Source: Prevotella sp. (GTDB lineage: Bacteria; Bacteroidota; Bacteroidia; Bacteroidales; Bacteroidaceae). From it: 58,823 nt of DNA. The DNA is taken from positions 1-58,823 of the forward strand of contig JAFZUS010000033.1 of NCBI GenBank assembly GCA_017618275.1, in the 5' to 3' direction. How positions within the stretch are numbered: the first letter of the stretch is position 1; every line of letters starts with the position of its first letter. The notes below the pieces were generated by a model. The model made no database searches. It saw only the letters and a program-made list of their open reading frames with translations, and was not told where the DNA came from. A program made the position numbers and the translations under genes. Below are positions 32,253 through 39,123 of the stretch, in pieces.

Positions 32253-32645
32253 TTAATAGAGGAACTTGATAGCCGGAAGACCAGCCTTGATGGTGTCGGT
32301 AACGGCGTAGGGAGAAGCGGCGGCGTTGATTTCGCCGATAGTCAGAACGCCTGCGAAGGGCTTGTCCTTCAGGATGGAGGCGATGAGTACTCCTGCGTAT
32401 TCCTCATTTCCTTCGAGGGATGCGTAGGTGTCGTTGTTACTGCCAGTTATTCCGAGAGGGGCGTATACACCAGTGCTGGTGTTGTGCTTGATGATGTGTC
32501 CTGCCTTGATGACATCAGGTGTCCAGCCGGTCATGTCAAGTGTGACGCCTCCGGGAATGGCAGCGAGGTTACGGATGACGACCTTTCCGTCATTTCCGTT
32601 GTCAACGAGATATGAATCTCTGTTAAGTGATGCGCTGATTGCCAT
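32253..32645 (-). CDS. Head decoration / head fibre protein
   Basis: 130 residues with a beta-tulip-like pattern: SYLVDNGNDGKVVIRNLAAI, KAGHIIKHNTSTGVYAPLGI, YAGVLIASILKDKPFAGVLT. Proteins with the KxGHVI and G-V-L elements decorate heads of several phage groups. It sits exactly between scaffold and major capsid genes. Confidence 0.75.
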   Translation of the reverse strand: MAISASLNRDSYLVDNGNDGKVVIRNLAAIPGGVTLDMTGWTPDVIKAGHIIKHNTSTGVYAPLGITGSNNDTYASLEGNEEYAGVLIASILKDKPFAGVLTIGEINAAASPYAVTDTIKAGLPAIKFLY

Positions 32646-32685
32646 AGTTTAAGTTGGTTTGTTTAAGTCTTGGTCAAGTAGCGAG

Positions 32686-33414
32686 TTAATTCATGTCAAA
32701 CTTACCCATCAGATTGTCCAGTTCTTCCTTGGTAGCCTCCTTCACAGGACCGGAAGGTATGTGCCTTCCTCCGAGTGCCGGACTTACCACTGCCCCAGAC
32801 GCTCTGTTCTCCGCTACGATGTCATTGACTTCTTCTTTCACTTCGGCGAGGAAGTTGTCAAATTCATCATCGGACATCTTTTCCACTTGGATACGGCCAT
32901 AAGGCCTTTTCTGGTAGTCTTTCAAGTCTTTCAGAAGTCCGTTGAGCTGTGCCTTGCGGTTTTCTGCGATTCTGCCGTTCCTCAAAGAGGCGAGGCCGTC
33001 GCTCAATTCCTTCATCTGCCTTGCAAACTCCTTTTGTTGTTCAGCAAGCGCTCCCTTGATAGCATCCATGAATTCTGCTGTCTTGTCGCCGCTTTCTCCG
33101 CCCTGCTGTGGTGCAGGCTTCACCTGTGGCTCTGCGGGTTTGTTGCTGTTGTCATCCTTCTCAGGAGATTTCTTTCTCTCTCCCTTTTCCAAGTTGTACT
33201 TCTCTTCGTACCTCTTGACTGCTTCATCAGCACTGAAATCGCTAACACTCTTCAAAACATCAGACCAAGCAATCGCCTCCACTGCGGCAGCCACTTCGTC
33301 ATCATTTGTTATTGCCTCGGACTTGGCGATTGCTCGCTCCGCAAGGCGTTTCGCGGTGTTATCATCAATGCCGACAAACTTAGCCTTAATGGCCTCGATA
33401 AGTTTTTTCTTCAT
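32686..33414 (-). CDS. Capsid scaffolding protein
   Basis: 242 residues, very charged and helical. N-terminal helices (IEAIKAKFVGIDDNTAKRL), a Lys/Pro/Glu-rich linker, coiled coil at about 115-165 (KGALAEQQKEFARQMKELSD), and a C-terminal part with KEELDNLMGKFDMN. No protease motif is visible. It is the first gene of the left minus-strand run, before decoration and capsid genes, which fits a scaffold that shapes the procapsid and is removed. Confidence 0.75.
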   Translation of the reverse strand: MKKKLIEAIKAKFVGIDDNTAKRLAERAIAKSEAITNDDEVAAAVEAIAWSDVLKSVSDFSADEAVKRYEEKYNLEKGERKKSPEKDDNSNKPAEPQVKPAPQQGGESGDKTAEFMDAIKGALAEQQKEFARQMKELSDGLASLRNGRIAENRKAQLNGLLKDLKDYQKRPYGRIQVEKMSDDEFDNFLAEVKEEVNDIVAENRASGAVVSPALGGRHIPSGPVKEATKEELDNLMGKFDMN

Positions 33415-33444
33415 ACTTGACGATAATTATTAAAAAAGTTTTGA

Positions 33445-33475
33445 TAAAAGTATAACAATAATTAAAGGTATCAAG
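33445..33475 (-). promoter_or_regulatory. Putative promoter of the left late operon
   Basis: On the minus strand CTTG (33475-33472) and TACTTTTA (33452-33445) are 19 bp apart, close to TTTG and TAnnTTTG. It would start about 25 bp before the scaffold ATG at 33414. The operator-like repeats lie directly upstream, where an activator would bind. Confidence 0.45.
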
Positions 33476-33478
33476 TTC

Positions 33479-33511
33479 GTTCAAATCAATTAGTTTGAAC
33501 GGAATTTGAAC
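33479..33511. promoter_or_regulatory. Operator-like inverted and direct repeats GTTCAAA/TTTGAAC
   Basis: GTTCAAA (33479-33485), 8 bp, TTTGAAC (33494-33500) form a perfect palindrome; a third TTTGAAC follows at 33505-33511, 11 bp after the second. They lie in the 197-bp divergent gap (33415-33611) between the left late operon and the plus-strand accessory genes and so are placed to control both. Confidence 0.5.
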
Positions 33512-33611
33512 AAGGAAAATTATGAAAACTTTAATTTTTCTTAAAAAAGGTATATTTTTTATGAAATTTTTATTAATTTTACCTCCGAAAACCAAAACAT
33601 CACATTTTATT

Positions 33612-33824
33612 ATGAAACGATTTATCAAATCTCTTGTGGCGATGCTCCTGTTAGGGTTCGCCTCCGTTTGCCTCTTTGAGGCTTCACCAGACCTCTCAGA
33701 AATGCTCGGTATCAACCACATCTGGCTTGACGCTGTGGCAGTCGCTCTCTTTATCGCTTCGGCTTGTTCCTCTATCTTTTTCGAAGAATCCATAAAGGAG
33801 TTGAGAAATGACAAGGTACGCTGA
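33612..33824 (+). CDS. Small membrane protein
   Basis: 70 residues with two membrane segments (LVAMLLLGFASVCLF and IWLDAVAVALFIASACSSIFF) and a charged C-terminus. The start at 33612 is preceded by ACATCACATT a few bases upstream, the leader common to uncoupled genes of this phage; an in-frame ATG at 33522 falls in AT-rich leader and is less likely. First gene of the plus-strand block. Function unknown. Confidence 0.65.
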   Translation: MKRFIKSLVAMLLLGFASVCLFEASPDLSEMLGINHIWLDAVAVALFIASACSSIFFEESIKELRNDKVR

Positions 33825-34002
33825 ATCGGACATCCCCGCCTATGTTCCTGAATACGACAAGGAACTCATACGCAAGGCTAACAACCAGTGCTGGGAAGAC
33901 ATTGAGCCGGATGACGCAATCTCCGAGCAGGGCAGAATAATCCTCCATGACATAGCCGTCTCCAAGTATCACAGGGACGAGTGTAGTTGTGGAATGGAAT
34001 AG
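33808..34002 (+). CDS. Small acidic hypothetical protein
   Basis: 64 residues, acidic, with three cysteines at positions 29, 59 and 61 (the last two in ECSCGME). It overlaps the preceding gene by 17 bp. No motif recognised. Confidence 0.55.
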   Translation: MTRYAESDIPAYVPEYDKELIRKANNQCWEDIEPDDAISEQGRIILHDIAVSKYHRDECSCGME

Positions 34003-34050
34003 ACATACACAGTCGGCCGATATTAAACAGTGTCAAATATGTGTGTTATT

Positions 34051-34092
34051 CGGGGCAGAAAGAGGTCCTAAACGGCCGGGGGCCTCTCCCCG
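34051..34092 (+). other. Hairpin in the leader of the gene at 34117
   Basis: CGGGG (34051-34055) pairs with CCCCG (34088-34092), and AGAGG (34061-34065) with CCTCT (34083-34087). A competing pairing AACGG (34071-34075) with CCGTT (34090-34094) cannot form at the same time. It fills most of the 114-bp gap between two genes and could act as a switch or processing site. Confidence 0.4.
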
Positions 34093-34116
34093 TTAAACCT
34101 TTAATCAGTAAGAAAA

Positions 34117-34371
34117 ATGAATTATATACAATCAATGCCAAAGGAAGAGGTGAGGGCTCTCATAGAAAGCGGAGTGCCTTGCTTCCACAAGTACGGGGCG
34201 TGGGAAACGCCTTACTTCAACGGAGAGATAAGCGCCCCCGGACAGATTTCAAAAGAGAAAGCTCTTGAACTGTTGCCTCATTACAGATTCGGAGGAATGT
34301 GGGCTATCATCATCCCCGAAGACAAGTCGTACATAAAATTCGTCGAACCCTCCCTCTCAGATTTAGATTAA
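34117..34371 (+). CDS. Hypothetical protein
   Basis: 84 residues: helix MPKEEVRALIESGVPC, aromatic middle (FHKYGAWETPYFNG), helix KEKALELLPHYRFG and strand MWAIIIPEDKSYIKFV. Its stop codon shares the A of the next ATG. No family recognised. Confidence 0.6.
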   Translation: MNYIQSMPKEEVRALIESGVPCFHKYGAWETPYFNGEISAPGQISKEKALELLPHYRFGGMWAIIIPEDKSYIKFVEPSLSDLD

Positions 34372-34727
34372 TGAAAGCAATAATTATTTGGCTCCTTATT
34401 TCAACTACGACGACTGCAACCGTTTACAACGCCGTTCCTGAGCAATGTAATAGTAATCCTACCATCACGGCTTCGGGTCGCAAAATTGACCTAAAAACGA
34501 TAAAAGAAGACCGAATCCTTGCTATGGAAAGAACGATGATGTATCGGTACGGCATCCACTACGGAGACACGGTGCTGGTTAAGGGTGCTGGCATCTACGA
34601 TGGCGAGTGGGTAGTGGAGGACACGATGCACCCACGATACGCAGGGCAGGACAAGGTAGACTTCCTCGTGCCATCTGATGTTAAGTTAGGGAAATGGGAA
34701 GGAGTGGAGATTTATAAAAAGAGATAG
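34371..34727 (+). CDS. Secreted 3D/RlpA-like double-psi barrel protein
   Basis: 118 residues from the ATG that overlaps the previous stop. The N-terminus is a signal-peptide-like stretch (AIIIWLLISTTTTATVYNA). The body has the elements of the 3D/RlpA-like double-psi barrel: TITASGRKID, then MYRYGIHYGDTVLVKGAGIY, DGEWVVEDTM and DKVDFLVPSD. Related domains act on or bind peptidoglycan. It would work in the periplasm, perhaps remodelling the wall or helping DNA entry. Conserved Asp residues of the fold are present, but activity is unproven. Confidence 0.7.
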   Translation: MKAIIIWLLISTTTTATVYNAVPEQCNSNPTITASGRKIDLKTIKEDRILAMERTMMYRYGIHYGDTVLVKGAGIYDGEWVVEDTMHPRYAGQDKVDFLVPSDVKLGKWEGVEIYKKR

Positions 34728-34728
34728 T

Positions 34729-34935
34729 ATGAAACATTTTGAACTTAACTACGACTCCCTTGCGGAGTGCTACGCACATTTGAGGGCAAGGCTTACGATA
34801 AGCGACCTCGGCAGGAAAGCCAGAGTGGTCGTGGACATAGACGAAACATCGCCCTTTGATGGAACTTGGATAGAAGTGCCAGAGTCGGAGGAAAGGGCGG
34901 ATGGTAAGGTCGTAAAACTGGAGAAAGAGATATGA
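34729..34935 (+). CDS. Small hypothetical protein
   Basis: 68 residues: N-terminal helix (LAECYAHLRARLTISDL), strand ARVVVDIDE and an acidic end. It begins 1 bp after the RlpA-like gene and overlaps the next by 4 bp (ATGA). Function unknown. Confidence 0.6.
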   Translation: MKHFELNYDSLAECYAHLRARLTISDLGRKARVVVDIDETSPFDGTWIEVPESEERADGKVVKLEKEI

Positions 34936-35228
34936 ACGCACTAATGATTCACCCCGACTACTGGATGAACAGCCAGTTGTCAATAGCCAGATTCTATGGG
35001 GGCTGTAACATTCAAGGGAGGTATTACTTCATCAACAAGGAGAGCAACTACTTGATAAGAGACGACCTCCGTATGTATGTGAATGACCTCGGATTCAAGA
35101 CTGTTGAGAAAGCGGTAAAGAGGCACGCAGACGAGAAAGAAGTCAAGGCAATATTAAGGAGACTGAGAAGCATTATTAAGGCTCGGAAACGGGCGGAAAA
35201 GAGGCAAGAAACCAAATTGTTTGAATAG
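34932..35228 (+). CDS. Hypothetical basic protein
   Basis: 98 residues. N-terminal beta part (SIARFYGGCNIQGRYYFINK) and strongly basic C-terminal helices (EVKAILRRLRSIIKARKRAEK), suggesting nucleic-acid contact. Coupled to the upstream gene by ATGA. Family not recognised, though similar short proteins are frequent in Bacteroidales prophages. Confidence 0.6.
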   Translation: MNALMIHPDYWMNSQLSIARFYGGCNIQGRYYFINKESNYLIRDDLRMYVNDLGFKTVEKAVKRHADEKEVKAILRRLRSIIKARKRAEKRQETKLFE

Positions 35229-35230
35229 TT

Positions 35231-36055
35231 ATGAACAAGAACGACAAACAAACCATCATAGCCGAGATAGAGAGGCTCATAAGCAACCCGCCTTTGGATG
35301 AGGAATACAACCCTGCGTATCAGTACGGACTGAGAACTATTCGCAACTTCATCTCCTCCCTCCCCACCGAGGACTACCCTATGCCGGAGGATACCGTGAT
35401 ATTCCAGAAAGGTGTCGCAGAGGGCAGAAGACTGGAGAGAGAGGAGCAGAAGCCTGATACAAGAACTACGGATGACTTGCAACTTCTTGGTTTCATCTAT
35501 GATTTACTTGTAAGTCTTGAATGGCGTGAGGACTATGCGATGAGCAAAGATGAATGTTTACGAAGGCTAAATGACTATCGCCCACAGAAGCCCGCAGAGT
35601 GGAGCGAGGAGGATATTAAGAGACTTTATTCTATTGGGACTCAGATAGGATTCTTGAAAGGTAAATATTCAGAATACCAAAAAGATATTGATTGGCTTTA
35701 TGCACTTGCAGATAAAATGGGATTCCACAAATGCAAAATAGGAGAGGTTGTTACAGAGTGGAAGAAAGAAGATATAGATGACAAAATGTTATCCAAACCA
35801 AAGGAAGAATGGAGTGAAGATGATGAGGATATAAGACAGAGTATTATCAAAGACATCAAATGGGAAAGAGCCAATACGCCAGTTACAGTAGACAAAGATA
35901 TTCGGAAGTATGACAAGCAAATCAACTGGCTCAAATCCCTCCGCCCTTCTTGGAAGCCCAGTGAGGAGCAGATGAAGGCACTTCAAAATGCAGTAGCACT
36001 AACGGCTTGCGACAAGGAATTGGTAAGGCTTTACAATCAATTAAAGAAACTATAA
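35231..36055 (+). CDS. Repeat-containing phage protein (WSEED / PSEEQMKAL type)
   Basis: 274 residues, acidic, helical. Two or three degenerate units begin with W-S-E-E/D-D (AEWSEEDIKRLYSIG, EEWSEDDEDIRQSII) and end with INWLKSLRPSWKPSEEQMKAL or similar. Proteins with W-x-PSEEQ-M-x-AL endings are common in gut Bacteroidales phages and prophages, with varying unit number; no function is known. Base composition becomes AT-rich in its second half and stays so through the next genes. A terminator with an embedded leader peptide follows. Confidence 0.65.
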   Translation: MNKNDKQTIIAEIERLISNPPLDEEYNPAYQYGLRTIRNFISSLPTEDYPMPEDTVIFQKGVAEGRRLEREEQKPDTRTTDDLQLLGFIYDLLVSLEWREDYAMSKDECLRRLNDYRPQKPAEWSEEDIKRLYSIGTQIGFLKGKYSEYQKDIDWLYALADKMGFHKCKIGEVVTEWKKEDIDDKMLSKPKEEWSEDDEDIRQSIIKDIKWERANTPVTVDKDIRKYDKQINWLKSLRPSWKPSEEQMKALQNAVALTACDKELVRLYNQLKKL

Positions 36056-36060
36056 ACCAT

Positions 36061-36123
36061 AGGGTGCATATTACACAAGGAGGTATGATGCTTTTATTGA
36101 TGCTCCTGTATGCACCCTTTTTT
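36061..36123 (+). terminator. Terminator with 10-bp stem enclosing a leader peptide
   Basis: AGGGTGCATA (36061-36070) pairs with TATGCACCCT (36109-36118) and is followed by six T. Inside, AGGAG (36078-36082) can pair with CTCCT (36103-36107). The loop holds AAGGAGGT and an ATG, so ribosomes loading there would open the structure. Confidence 0.65.
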
Positions 36124-36141
36124 AACTTGATTAAGATATGA
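36085..36141 (+). CDS. Leader peptide of 18 residues inside a terminator
   Basis: A hydrophobic peptide, MMLLLMLLYAPFFNLIKI, starting at the tandem ATG codons 36085/36088. The sequence AAGGAGGT just before is the only near-perfect Shine-Dalgarno I noticed in this block. Its TGA overlaps the ATG of the next gene (36138) as ATGA. Translation would melt the terminator stem and couple to the next gene, an arrangement like attenuation. It may instead be a tiny membrane peptide in its own right. Confidence 0.45.
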   Translation: MMLLLMLLYAPFFNLIKI

Positions 36142-36539
36142 CACAGGAAGAAAAACAATTACTATTGAAAGACCTTTGTGCAAGATTGCCGTATGGAGTT
36201 AAATGTGTATTTCATAGTAATAGAGGTGAAGTTGCATCTACTATTGTTAAAATTGATATAGACAATGAGACAGTATCACATAGACCCGATGGACAATCAC
36301 TTATCTATTTTCATTTTATTGTTTCAGGAGAAATTAAACCTTATCTCCGTCCAATATCAAGTATGACGGAAGAGGAAAAGGAGGATTTTGGCGTCCCATT
36401 TACCTCGGAGGGACTTGTTACGCTTGCTGACACTGTTGAGTGTATTGATTGGCTTAACAAACATCATTTTGACTATCGTGGTTTAATTGAAAAAGGACTT
36501 GCTCTTGAAGCACCTGAAGGAATATATAAAACTGAATAG
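36138..36539 (+). CDS. Conserved Bacteroidales phage protein
   Basis: 133 residues. The last 25 residues contain WLNKHHFDYRGLIEKGLALE, a block I recall from many Bacteroidales phage and prophage proteins of unknown role. The N-terminus (KDLCARLPYGVKCVFHSNRG) and middle (KPYLRPISSMTEEEKEDF) are also typical of that group. The gene is markedly more AT-rich than the head and tail genes, a sign of separate origin. Coupled to the leader peptide upstream. Confidence 0.7.
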   Translation: MTQEEKQLLLKDLCARLPYGVKCVFHSNRGEVASTIVKIDIDNETVSHRPDGQSLIYFHFIVSGEIKPYLRPISSMTEEEKEDFGVPFTSEGLVTLADTVECIDWLNKHHFDYRGLIEKGLALEAPEGIYKTE

Positions 36540-36542
36540 AAT

Positions 36543-36854
36543 ATGAAATACATTGACGCAGACCGCTTGAAAGCGGAGATTAAACGAATAATGAGCAGAG
36601 CGATGAATGAAGAAGGCCAGGATGTCTGCAATTATATCCTCTCCATTATAGATTCTTCCCAGAAATATAGCCTACCAGAATGGAAGGAACATCCGGAAGC
36701 CACCAATAATATTGCAATGGTATGGAACGCTGCTGTTACTCCCTGGCTGGATTGGCGAGGCCATAGAATAAGTGTTCGTAGTCTTGAAAAGTTACCTGGA
36801 TTTGACTCTCTCCAGCAGGAGCAATTCTCCGAGGACTTGGAGGAAGAGAAATGA
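36543..36854 (+). CDS. Hypothetical phage protein (MKYIDADRLKAEI type)
   Basis: 103 residues starting MKYIDADRLKAEIKR, an opening shared by many short Bacteroidales phage proteins of unknown role. Middle with DVCNYILSIIDSSQK, then Trp-rich stretch (VWNAAVTPWLDWRGH). The stop overlaps the ATG of the next gene. Confidence 0.65.
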   Translation: MKYIDADRLKAEIKRIMSRAMNEEGQDVCNYILSIIDSSQKYSLPEWKEHPEATNNIAMVWNAAVTPWLDWRGHRISVRSLEKLPGFDSLQQEQFSEDLEEEK

Positions 36855-37009
36855 GTAGCTGGGGTAAAACTTTTACGGCAATGGTATCTATCGCCATCTT
36901 AGGATTTGCAGCCTGGATATTCAAGGTTGACTTCCAACTAATGCTTCTATTCAGCATAGCATACGATTTAACTTACTTGAGAATTGATAAAGACAATGAG
37001 CAACATTGA
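36851..37009 (+). CDS. Very small membrane protein
   Basis: 52 residues with two hydrophobic segments (FTAMVSIAILGFAAWIF and FQLMLLFSIAYDLTYL). It overlaps its neighbours at both ends, by 4 bp upstream and 14 bp downstream, so it is part of a coupled run of genes. Function unknown. Confidence 0.6.
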   Translation: MSSWGKTFTAMVSIAILGFAAWIFKVDFQLMLLFSIAYDLTYLRIDKDNEQH

Positions 37010-37532
37010 TAAGATACGCAAAGAGATTGAAAGGTTAAAAGAGGCCTTACCAAGAGAGATTGGCAGAGGTGCTGGAACTATAACTACACAAGGTTATGGT
37101 ATGTTACTCGCCTATGATAACATCCTCGCCTTCCTTGACACCCTTGAACAGCCCCAACCCCCCTCCGATGTGGAAGAGGCGGCAATGGAATATATCCGCC
37201 CAAAACTCAGCAAGGACTATGTTGAGTATGGCGAGAGAAAGCAGATGCAACTCACTCGCTTTGACGGATATGATATTCTTGAAGCCATAGAGTTCGGAGC
37301 AGAGTGGCAGAAAGAGCAGATGATGACAAACGAGGAAATGAAGTGTGCTCTGCGAATGGAATATGAGAAAGGTGTTTTTGATACAAAGCAGCAGATGCTC
37401 AAGGATGCGGTGAAAGGCACGGTGTGTAAGGACAAGAAGTGTGTATGGATAGAGCTTATTCCTAATGCTCTGCCTGATTACGAGGACATAGAACCAGTTA
37501 AATGCGTTGTGATGAAGGAGGACAAGGAATGA
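36996..37532 (+). CDS. Hypothetical phage protein
   Basis: 178 residues from the ATG at 36996. N-terminal helix (KIRKEIERLKEALPREI), a second helical part with AYDNILAFLDTLEQ, then VEEAAMEYIRPKLSKDYVE and a motif EFGAEWQKEQMM, followed by two cysteines (TVCKDKKCVW). This layout recurs in Bacteroidales prophage proteins without assigned function. Overlaps both neighbours. Confidence 0.65.
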   Translation: MSNIDKIRKEIERLKEALPREIGRGAGTITTQGYGMLLAYDNILAFLDTLEQPQPPSDVEEAAMEYIRPKLSKDYVEYGERKQMQLTRFDGYDILEAIEFGAEWQKEQMMTNEEMKCALRMEYEKGVFDTKQQMLKDAVKGTVCKDKKCVWIELIPNALPDYEDIEPVKCVVMKEDKE

Positions 37533-37672
37533 AACTAAGAACAGTCAAGAAAGCCATCAAGGAATGCCTTATCAAAGGCAGGAAATCACCTCTCGCCAAG
37601 AAAGTGAGGCTGGACAACATCTCTGACTTTATGTATTTGAAAGATAAAAAAAATATAAGATATGACGCTTAA
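37529..37672 (+). CDS. Very small basic protein
   Basis: 47 residues, rich in Lys/Arg (MKLRTVKKAIKECLIKGRKS). The start overlaps the previous stop as ATGA and the end overlaps the next gene by 11 bp, which supports translation. Possibly nucleic-acid binding. Confidence 0.5.
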   Translation: MKLRTVKKAIKECLIKGRKSPLAKKVRLDNISDFMYLKDKKNIRYDA

Positions 37673-37841
37673 CGACCTACTACGAAAAGCCAACGATGTG
37701 GCTAAGATGTTCAACAGCGGAGAAATCAAACTGATGCACGGAGACCAAGAGGTATGGTTTGACTTGGATGTTAAAGCACCAAGAAGCATCACTGACAACT
37801 GGACTGTCAAGATAGTTAATTACAGGGAGGGAAGAGAATGA
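37662..37841 (+). CDS. Small hypothetical protein
   Basis: 59 residues: MTLNDLLRKANDVAKMF helix, then beta strands IKLMHGDQEVWFDLDV and WTVKIVNYREG. Overlaps the previous gene by 11 bp and the next by 4 bp (ATGA). Unknown role. Confidence 0.55.
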   Translation: MTLNDLLRKANDVAKMFNSGEIKLMHGDQEVWFDLDVKAPRSITDNWTVKIVNYREGRE

Positions 37842-37993
37842 TAGAGATTTCAAGGGCGTTAGCGTGGGTTTTAGGGTTATTCTCGGCGGTTGGACTACTA
37901 TCTAATATAATTATAATCCTCATACTTATAATCGTCAGAAACGGCGGTTTTTTCGCCATAGGATACAAGGAAGAGGAAGAGGAAACAGAATAG
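37838..37993 (+). CDS. Single-span membrane peptide
   Basis: 51 residues: one long hydrophobic helix (LAWVLGLFSAVGLLSNIIII continuing to IIV), a short polar loop and an acidic tail (KEEEEETE). Coupled to the gene before by ATGA. Last gene before the folded RNA and terminators at 38001-38126. Confidence 0.55.
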   Translation: MIEISRALAWVLGLFSAVGLLSNIIIILILIIVRNGGFFAIGYKEEEEETE

Positions 37994-38000
37994 ACGCATA

Positions 38001-38098
38001 GGCAGGGGGACTATGTCGTGAGACATAAGTGGGTTTCATAATAAATACGGTTGTAATCTTATCTGTTCTGGTTTGTATTCACCCCCTGCCTTTTCTTT
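38001..38098 (+). ncRNA. Candidate folded RNA closed by a terminator-type stem
   Basis: GGCAGGGGG (38001-38009) pairs with CCCCCTGCC (38082-38090), followed by TTTTCTTT. Inside is TATGTC (38012-38017) with GACATA (38022-38027) around the GNRA-type loop GTGA, and about 54 further nt without a gene. The outer stem plus T tract would end transcription, but a 72-nt interior with a GNRA hairpin is more than a terminator needs. It may be a stable 3'-end-derived RNA. Confidence 0.5.
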
Positions 38099-38101
38099 AC
38101 A

Positions 38102-38126
38102 GGCCGCCTCGCAAGGGCGGTCTTTT
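38102..38126 (+). terminator. Second terminator before the early block
   Basis: GGCCGCC (38102-38108) pairs with GGCGGTC (38116-38122) with one G-T wobble, 7-nt loop, followed by TTTT. With the preceding stem it isolates the early promoter at 38189. Confidence 0.7.
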
Positions 38127-38188
38127 CCGTTGTTTTTCGCCAAAATGTTAACTTTTATTAAATTTTCATTAAATTTTCCGTAAAATAT

Positions 38189-38219
38189 TTTTAAGTTTCA
38201 TTTCTTTTTATTAGATTTG
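38189..38219 (+). promoter_or_regulatory. Early promoter-leader copy 1
   Basis: TAGATTTG (38212-38219) fits TAnnTTTG; TTTT at 38189-38192 is 19 bp upstream. It is preceded by TTAAATTTTCATTAAA and followed by the leader GTAATTAATTAAACAAC and CAATTATGACAC, shared with copies at 42006 and 46057. Confidence 0.65.
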
Positions 38220-38249
38220 CCTTGTAATTAATTAAACAACATTTCAATT

Positions 38250-38801
38250 ATGACACATTTTACCTATAACCCAGCTGAACTCACAACGGAGCAACTTCAA
38301 GCCATAGAGTCAGCAAAGGCTCACTACAAAGAGACCATCGCCAACCTGAACAAGCAGGAAGACCAGAGGATGGAGAACTACTACAACTGTGTGGACGACT
38401 ACTCTTGGGGAGGTCTTTGCACACAGGCGAACATTCAGGCAAGGCACAGGGCTGAAAGAGACCTCAATGAGAGAATAGAAGAGATAGTCAGGGGAGGCTT
38501 CCTTGTACGCACCAGACGATTGAATATACTCAGGGACATAGCCTCTGGGGAGGTTGCCGCCTGCGGGACAAGAGAGGGACAGTATGGGCGTTATTTCCAT
38601 ACCTACGAGGCTTTTGGAGACAAGTTCATCTCTTGCGCCAAGAAGGTTTCCACCTACGAGAAGAAGGGCTTCCGCCCCTACATACAAGAGGTGACAGAGA
38701 AGGTGAAGAGGGTAGGACATTGGAGGAATGGAGACACACGCTATGAGTTTATTGACTACATCTCCATCACAGAGACGCTTTCAACTGAAATCTGCTATTA
38801 A
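38250..38801 (+). CDS. Hypothetical early protein
   Basis: 183 residues, helical first half (ELTTEQLQAIESAKAHYKET, ERDLNERIEEIVRGG), then a beta-rich part with ACGTREGQYGRYFHTYEAF and ISCAKKVSTYEKKGF. No known motif. First gene behind early promoter copy 1 and followed by small genes with the ACATCACATC start leader. Confidence 0.65.
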   Translation: MTHFTYNPAELTTEQLQAIESAKAHYKETIANLNKQEDQRMENYYNCVDDYSWGGLCTQANIQARHRAERDLNERIEEIVRGGFLVRTRRLNILRDIASGEVAACGTREGQYGRYFHTYEAFGDKFISCAKKVSTYEKKGFRPYIQEVTEKVKRVGHWRNGDTRYEFIDYISITETLSTEICY

Positions 38802-38820
38802 CTCTTTAACACATCACATC

Positions 38821-39108
38821 ATGGCAAAAACAAGCAACAGTTTTAACAACAACACTCCCGTAATAGACAGGGCCGCATATAAGGCTGGGGAGTTGAGAGT
38901 ACTCTGCGAACTCTGGAATGACCGTCATCACGAGGAACACTGGGTAGTAACGGTGGACGAAGGAGATAAATGGGTTCATGTAGTAGAAACACATTTCGCT
39001 AAATGGATAGACGGCGATTTTCTCTCACAAATAGCCAATCTCGCACAGATATACAAATGGTCTTGGTCACTTCGCCAGACAGACTTCGGAATTGAAATTG
39101 ATTTCTAA
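38821..39108 (+). CDS. Small hypothetical early protein
   Basis: 95 residues from ATG 38821, which directly follows ACACATCACATC; the longer in-frame start at 38728 would lie inside the upstream gene. Contains DRAAYKAGELRVLCELW and an aromatic end (YKWSWSLRQTDFGIEIDF). Unknown function. Confidence 0.6.
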   Translation: MAKTSNSFNNNTPVIDRAAYKAGELRVLCELWNDRHHEEHWVVTVDEGDKWVHVVETHFAKWIDGDFLSQIANLAQIYKWSWSLRQTDFGIEIDF

Positions 39109-39123
39109 CCATTACATCACATC

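Noticed and set aside
33522-33611. Earlier start (33522) for the membrane protein at 33612
   Set aside because: The extra 30 residues come from AT-rich leader with promoter-like sequence, and the CATCACATT leader precedes 33612.
33987-34268. Plus-strand ORF between the genes at 33808 and 34117
   Set aside because: Includes the hairpin leader and half of the gene at 34117 in another frame; basic low-quality protein.
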